Source: Acidobacteriaceae bacterium (GTDB lineage: Bacteria; Acidobacteriota; Terriglobia; Terriglobales; Acidobacteriaceae). From it: a stretch of DNA of 64,000 bases. The stretch spans positions 111,509 to 175,508 of the forward strand of contig PLSM01000094.1 in NCBI GenBank assembly GCA_003165075.1, read 5' to 3'. The position numbers and the translations under genes are program-made. How positions within the stretch are numbered: position 1 is the stretch's first letter; each line of letters begins with the position of its first letter. Below are positions 58,860 to 64,000 of this stretch, piece after piece. Under the pieces are notes generated by a model that saw nothing but the letters and a program-made list of their open reading frames with translations, made no database searches and was not told where the DNA came from.

Positions 58860-60182
58860 TCACTTTGCTTGTGCGGCGCCGCCATCCCGCAAAGTTCCAG
58901 ATAGCACATTCAAGCTGCCATCCGTCTTGGGGGCGGTCAGGCCCAACAAGTGAGCCAGCCACGGATACAGATTCACATTCTCAAACGGCGCCACCGTGCG
59001 CCCACGCACAATGTCCGGACCGGCGGCGAAAAAGCTGGCCTTCATCTCCACCATCCTGTGGGGGTCAAAACCGTGCATCCCCGCATTGGGCGGCTGGTCT
59101 GGCTTGCCGTCGGCAGGCCCGTGGGCGCGGATGGCGTAAGGTCCGGTGGCAATCACCACAGGGTCGCCCTCGCGCGGATTCTGGCTGAAGTTCAGGCTTG
59201 CGGGAACGTCCTTGCGGCGATAGACGATAAATTGCGACGAGGCCTTCTTTAGCTGGTTGTATACCCGGGCGCGGTCCGCCTCGGTTTTGCCGTAGAGCAG
59301 CGCCCCCACAGCTTCAAAACCGGAAAGGTCGGCGAATTGATCCAGGGTGATCCAGCCCCCCTCCACCTTCGCCATGCCGTGGTCGCTCACCACCACCAGG
59401 TCCACGGGCAGTCCGCTCGCGTCCAGTCCGGCCTTCAGCTTGCCCACCAGCGCATCCACCTTCAGCACCGCGGCCTTGGTCTCCGCCGCGTCGGGGCCGA
59501 ACGCATGGCCCTCATGGTCAGGTTCGGAATAGTAAAGCGTAATGAAATGGGGACGCTCTGCTGCCGGTAACCGCAGCCACGCCAGCACCTGCTCGATGCG
59601 GGCATTATCGTCGATCTTGTCGTCATAATGGAGGTAGTAGCTGGGAAGGTAGCCGGCGATCTTCGCTTCTGAGCCCGGCCAGAAAAAGCAGGCCGACCGC
59701 ATCCCCTGGCTCTCAGCCAGGCTCCACAGGGGCACGCCGCTGTACCAGCTTCCGTCGGTCACTGCCTTGGCGTCGTTGATCGCGTAGCGTGCCTGCCTGC
59801 TTTCATCGTAGAAACTGTTCGCCACCAGCCCGTGGTGTTCGGGATAGAGGCCGGTAACGATGGTGAAGTGGTTGGGAAAAGTGAGCGAAGGATAGCTGGG
59901 CAGCATGCCTTGCGGGGCCCATGCGCCCTGCCTGCCCAAGGCCAGCAGATGCACCGCCCCATCGCGTTTGGCGTAGTCCCAGCGGAATCCGTCCAGCGAA
60001 ACCAGCACCACATAGTGGGCCTGCTGCGCGGCAGGTGAGTTAGGGCCGTTATCTACATGAAGAACCGGCAGGGACGCATCGGGGCCGCTTCCCTGTGCCG
60101 CCAATTGCCACGGAGCAACCGCCAGCCCTAAGGCCAGCGCCAAGCTTGCAAGGGCTTCGCGGCCCCCTTTCCAAAGTCGCAT
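58860..60182 (-). CDS. Ectonucleotide pyrophosphatase/phosphodiesterase-type alkaline phosphatase family protein
   Basis: YVVLVSLDGFRWDYAKR, PSYPSLTFPNHFTIVTGLYPEHHGLVANSFYD, YYSEPDHEGHAFGPD, VVSDHGMAKVEGGW. Confidence 0.92.
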   Translation of the reverse strand: MRLWKGGREALASLALALGLAVAPWQLAAQGSGPDASLPVLHVDNGPNSPAAQQAHYVVLVSLDGFRWDYAKRDGAVHLLALGRQGAWAPQGMLPSYPSLTFPNHFTIVTGLYPEHHGLVANSFYDESRQARYAINDAKAVTDGSWYSGVPLWSLAESQGMRSACFFWPGSEAKIAGYLPSYYLHYDDKIDDNARIEQVLAWLRLPAAERPHFITLYYSEPDHEGHAFGPDAAETKAAVLKVDALVGKLKAGLDASGLPVDLVVVSDHGMAKVEGGWITLDQFADLSGFEAVGALLYGKTEADRARVYNQLKKASSQFIVYRRKDVPASLNFSQNPREGDPVVIATGPYAIRAHGPADGKPDQPPNAGMHGFDPHRMVEMKASFFAAGPDIVRGRTVAPFENVNLYPWLAHLLGLTAPKTDGSLNVLSGTLRDGGAAQAK

Positions 60183-60408
60183 CAGACACACCCCCGCCTC
60201 AGCTTATCGCACGAGGGATGAGATGGTTTCGAGCCGGTGGTTGGTACTCCTCAAGCGCCCGGTCCGGAGTCAGATCATTGCAACCCGCTAAAGCCAGCAG
60301 CCAGGTCTTTAACCGCTGGATGTTGTGCCAATGTGGGTACCCCATCTTCGCGGCGTATCGGTTCTTGCCGCAAGGGTGGGAATGCACAAAATCACGCGGT
60401 CAGAAGCT

Positions 60409-60870
60409 CTAGTTGTTTGGCGCAGGTGGAGTGGCCGGTGTACTTCCCTCCGTAGCCGGGGCGGGCTGTCCCTTCGACATGTTGCGAATGTAACTGATGA
60501 GGTTCCACACCACGTCGTTCGGCGCGCGGCCTTCGGCTTCTGCCGGCATCTTGCCCTTGCCGCTGCGAATCGTGTCGAACAGCACTTGGTCCTGCTTGTC
60601 GGCCAGCGACTTGGGATCGGTCCAGTCGGCTAGGCTCAGCCCCATGTCCTTGGCAACATCGGTTTTGCCGTCTCCGCTGGCCCCATGGCACAGTGCGCAG
60701 TCGATCTGATAGAGCCCTTTGGCCTTTGCTTGCAATTGTGCATTCGGCTTTCCGGAACTCTTTTGGGCGGATGCGGCGGGAGTCTTCTCTTGCGGCGGAC
60801 CCGCCGGTGCGGACGCGGGTAAAAACGCAAACATGGCCACCGCGAAAAGAAGCAGGAACGGCTTGAACAT
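60409..60870 (-). CDS. Secreted c-type cytochrome
   Basis: Signal peptide; KGLYQIDCALCHGASGDGKTDVAKDMGLSLADWTDP; distal Met in KGKMPAEAEG. Confidence 0.9.
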   Translation of the reverse strand: MFKPFLLLFAVAMFAFLPASAPAGPPQEKTPAASAQKSSGKPNAQLQAKAKGLYQIDCALCHGASGDGKTDVAKDMGLSLADWTDPKSLADKQDQVLFDTIRSGKGKMPAEAEGRAPNDVVWNLISYIRNMSKGQPAPATEGSTPATPPAPNN

Positions 60871-61052
60871 AACAGTCTCCTCAGCGGCAGGTGACGGAGA
60901 GAGGCATCTGCCAGCTGTATTCTTGATTCGATTGCATTATAGGCCCATTTGAACCCCAGGCGCAGCAACGCATGAGCGCAGCGAACATTGCTCGCCATTT
61001 CCAGAATCTGGCTCGCGGTTCGTGGGTAGGCCGATGTGGTATACGTTTACGC

Positions 61053-62438
61053 ATGACTCGTCGCCTCGTTTTCTCCCTCGCTCTTTTTGCCCTCGTCACC
61101 CTCTGCGCACATTCAGTACCTGCGCAGATTCTCGCGCCCACTCCGCCCATGGGGTGGAACAGTTGGGACTCTTACGGGCTGACCATTAACGAGCAGGATT
61201 ACCGGGCCAACACCACGGTACTGGCGGAGCTCAAGCAATTCGGCTGGCAGTACGCGGTGATCGACGAGGGGTGGTACGCCCAGCAACCCTCTGCGGAAAA
61301 GGTGCTCGCACGAAAATATGTATGGGACAACAATGGGATTCTGATTCCGGCGCTGAACCGCTTTCCGTCAGCTGCCGGCGGTGTGGGCTTCAAGCCGCTG
61401 GCTGACTGGGTTCACGCACAAGGGCTCAAGTTCGGCATCCACATCCTGCGTGGCATTCCGCGCCAGGTAGTTAAGCAGAATCTGCCTATCGCCGGGTCGA
61501 GCTTTCACGCCCAGGATGCGGCCGACACCGCTTCCCCTTGCCCGTGGGCCGAGGACAACTGGGGCATCCGCGATAACCCCGCCGGGCAGGCTTATTACGA
61601 CTCCATGCTGAAGCTCTATGCGGGTTGGGGACTGGATTTCATCAAGGTGGATTGCATCTCCGACCACCCCTACCGCCCCACCGAGATCCGGCAAATTGCC
61701 GAGGCAATCAGGAAAACCGGGCGGCCCATTGTGTTGAGCCTTTCACCCGGCCCGACCGCTGTGGAACATGGAACGGAGGTGGCCAAATATGCCCAGATGT
61801 GGCGCATCACCGACGACCACTGGGATGCATGGACGTTCACTCACGACAAATCCGGTGCCGAGTACCCGTTCGGGTTGAGGGATGAGTTCGATCGGCTTGA
61901 GAAGTGGTCTCCCTACGTCAAATCTGGAAACTGGCCAGATCCTGACATGCTGCCCGAGGGCTGGCTGGGGCCACAACCAGGAAAGGGCGATCCGCGCATG
62001 TCCAACCTGACCCATGATGAGCAGCGCACCGAGATTACGCTGTGGGCCATCACGCGTTCGCCGCTGATCCTGGGCACTAACCTCACCAAACTGGACGATT
62101 TCACGCGTTCGCTCATCACCAATGCGGAGGTGATGGCCCTCGACCAGACTGCGGTGGAGAGCGCGCCTGGTCTGGCGCCTGCGCCGAAGCCCGGCGCTCA
62201 ACCCTTCCCAGAGCGCTACTGGTTTGCGCGCACCGGTGGCCCGCATCCCCATCAGTACCTGGCGGTATTCAATTTGGGCGACAATCCAACCAGATCCAAT
62301 CTGCCCTGGATGGTCTTCCACCTGGCCGACAAACCGCACGCCGTCTTCGATGTCTGGAACCAGAAACACATACCCGGCGCCAAGTCTCTGCATGTGGAGC
62401 TTCCACCCCACGGTTGCGCGCTCTTCCGCGTGGAGTAG
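61053..62438 (+). CDS. Glycoside hydrolase family 27-like (alpha-galactosidase-type); internal ATG start assumed
   Basis: LAPTPPMGWNSWDSYGLTINEQDYRANTTVLAE, YAVIDEGWY, GLDFIKVDCISDHPYRPTEIRQIAEAIRKTGRPIVLSLSPG. Confidence 0.9.
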   Translation: MTRRLVFSLALFALVTLCAHSVPAQILAPTPPMGWNSWDSYGLTINEQDYRANTTVLAELKQFGWQYAVIDEGWYAQQPSAEKVLARKYVWDNNGILIPALNRFPSAAGGVGFKPLADWVHAQGLKFGIHILRGIPRQVVKQNLPIAGSSFHAQDAADTASPCPWAEDNWGIRDNPAGQAYYDSMLKLYAGWGLDFIKVDCISDHPYRPTEIRQIAEAIRKTGRPIVLSLSPGPTAVEHGTEVAKYAQMWRITDDHWDAWTFTHDKSGAEYPFGLRDEFDRLEKWSPYVKSGNWPDPDMLPEGWLGPQPGKGDPRMSNLTHDEQRTEITLWAITRSPLILGTNLTKLDDFTRSLITNAEVMALDQTAVESAPGLAPAPKPGAQPFPERYWFARTGGPHPHQYLAVFNLGDNPTRSNLPWMVFHLADKPHAVFDVWNQKHIPGAKSLHVELPPHGCALFRVE

Positions 62439-62535
62439 GGGGCCGGCACTCACCGCCATGCCCCGCCACCGTGTGCGAATCTAATCATTCCGGCTTGAGA
62501 GCCTCAACCCGGGCCCTCACCGGCAGGATCCCCCA

Positions 62536-63462
62536 ATGTCTCTGCTTCGTTCGGCCTTCATCGCGCTCTCCCGCAATCGCAAATTGCGCCACTTCGGCGA
62601 GCGCTCCAGCATTGGCAGCAAGCTCAGCTCCCGGTTTGTGGCTGGCATGGAGATCGACGACGCTCTGCGTGTGGCCGAGGCCGTCAATCGCCAGGGAATC
62701 TTTGTCACCCTCGATTCGCTGGGCGAAAGCGTAACCACCGAGGCCGAGGCGCACGCCTCCGCCGCCGTCTACCATCGACTGCTCGACACCATTGGCGAAC
62801 GCAAGCTGAAAGCCAACATCAGCGTTAAGCTCACCCAGATGGGGCTGCTGCTGGACCCCACGTTGGCCCAGACCATTGCCGCCGGCCTCGCAGAGCACGC
62901 CAAGTCGATCGGCCATTTTGTGCGGATCGATATGGAGGACTCGGCGCTGACTCAGGTCACTCTGGACATTGTGCGCCGCCTGCATGCGCGGCCGGACCTG
63001 CGCGGCGCCATCGGCATCGTCATCCAGGCCTATCTCTACCGCTCCAAGTCCGACGTCGAGCAACTGGTGGCCGACGGAGTGCGTGTGCGGTTGTGCAAGG
63101 GCGCCTACAATGAGCCCGCTGAAGTAGCCTACCCGCGCAAGGCTGATGTGGATGCGAACTTTATCCGCCTCAGTTGCATGTTGCTGAAGAGCCCCATCTA
63201 TCACGGCCTTGCCACACACGATGAGGCCATGATCTCCGCGGCAAAGTCGTTCGCCGCCCAGCACGCAATTCCTCCTCGCAGCTTTGAGTTCCAGATGCTC
63301 TTCGGCGTGCGCCGCGATCTGCAGCGCAAGCTGGTGGCGGAGGGTTACAACGTCCGTGTGTATATCCCCTTCGGCCGGGAATGGTATCCCTACTTCATGC
63401 GCAGGCTGGCCGAACGCCCCGCCAATGTGCTCTTCATCGCCAAGAATTTTCTGCGCCGCTGA
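62536..63462 (+). CDS. Proline dehydrogenase
   Basis: VTLDSLGESVTTEAEA, ANISVKLTQMGLLLD, VRIDMEDSALTQVTLDI, VRVRLCKGAYNEPAEVAYP, VRVYIPFGREWYPYFMRRLAERPAN. Confidence 0.93.
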   Translation: MSLLRSAFIALSRNRKLRHFGERSSIGSKLSSRFVAGMEIDDALRVAEAVNRQGIFVTLDSLGESVTTEAEAHASAAVYHRLLDTIGERKLKANISVKLTQMGLLLDPTLAQTIAAGLAEHAKSIGHFVRIDMEDSALTQVTLDIVRRLHARPDLRGAIGIVIQAYLYRSKSDVEQLVADGVRVRLCKGAYNEPAEVAYPRKADVDANFIRLSCMLLKSPIYHGLATHDEAMISAAKSFAAQHAIPPRSFEFQMLFGVRRDLQRKLVAEGYNVRVYIPFGREWYPYFMRRLAERPANVLFIAKNFLRR

Positions 63463-63523
63463 ATGCAACACCAAGGTCAGCTGATCTCTGACCTCTGATC
63501 CCTGAAACGGCCTTGTCTGCTTC

Positions 63524-63745
63524 CTATTCCACCCGGCGACTTCTTCTTACCCGCTTGCCGCGCTTGTGCAGAATCTTGACTTCCCTGCAAATAGGGCATT
63601 CCCAGGGGTAGAGGCCAAACAGGGGCAATACTCTTCTTTGCAGAAATCCTACCCGCGCGACGCGACGCATGCGGTTGTTTCCGCAGGAAGAACACGTTGC
63701 AGCGGAAGCTTCCCCGGCATCGGATGAAGTGTTGGCGTGCGGCAC
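63524..63745 (-). CDS. Small four-Cys zinc-ribbon-like basic protein
   Basis: CSSCGNNRMRRVARVGFLQRRVLPLFGLYPWECPICREVKILHKRGKRVRRSRR: two CxxC knuckles and basic tail. Confidence 0.6.
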   Translation of the reverse strand: MPHANTSSDAGEASAATCSSCGNNRMRRVARVGFLQRRVLPLFGLYPWECPICREVKILHKRGKRVRRSRRVE

Positions 63746-64000
63746 GGATGACCCCCTCTTTCTGGATCCAACTGATCGGCGTGTCGCCCAAAACTACCGC
63801 CGCATTTCCCCCGCTGGATGAGCCTCTGTGCGGAGCAAAGCTGCGTCCATCGACATGCCTGAATGATGGGGCATCGGCAGCCGGCCTTCAGAACTCCCGG
63901 CAATTGGTTCTCAGTTCGTTCCCGCCTCGGAAGCCTGTCGCCACCCGCCGCTGCCCTTTCGAAACCCTAAGCCGCAGGTTACGAAAAGAGCCTCATCTAT

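Overview
This 64-kb window looks like ordinary chromosome from an Acidobacteriota-like bacterium (lineage inferred from gene content and repeat style only). It has housekeeping genes at both ends and in the middle: glmM (partial), polA, queA, recG, acpS, leuS, nfo, nagA with a GlcNAc-kinase-like gene, and a proline dehydrogenase. The main accessory block is ~4.9-28.1 kb. It holds a Tad/Flp pilus locus (two flp pilins, rcpA/cpaC, rcpC/cpaB, tadA, tadB, tadC, tadZ/cpaE, tadV), a sigma-54 activator, a PilZ protein whose N-terminus resembles DUF192, a separate DUF192 gene, and a TonB-like gene. Next to it is a six-gene glycosyltransferase operon with four tandem GT87-like paralogues. A near-perfect sigma-54 promoter (TGGCACG-N4-TTGCT) lies in front of the first flp gene, with a dyad ~98 bp upstream of the predicted start. 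A second region (42.5-45.7 kb) is a ~1.57-kb tandem duplication with CAGC microhomology at its breakpoints. It produced a decayed VWA gene and an in-frame chimeric ORF. Other observations: a RAYT transposase broken by two frameshifts and flanked by inverted REP-like hairpins, interspersed repeats, heptanucleotide repeats inside leuS, a 31-aa membrane ORF absent from the supplied track, and a PolA that appears to lack proofreading residues. No rRNA, tRNA or CRISPR array was recognised. All assignments come from reading the sequence; no database search was run.
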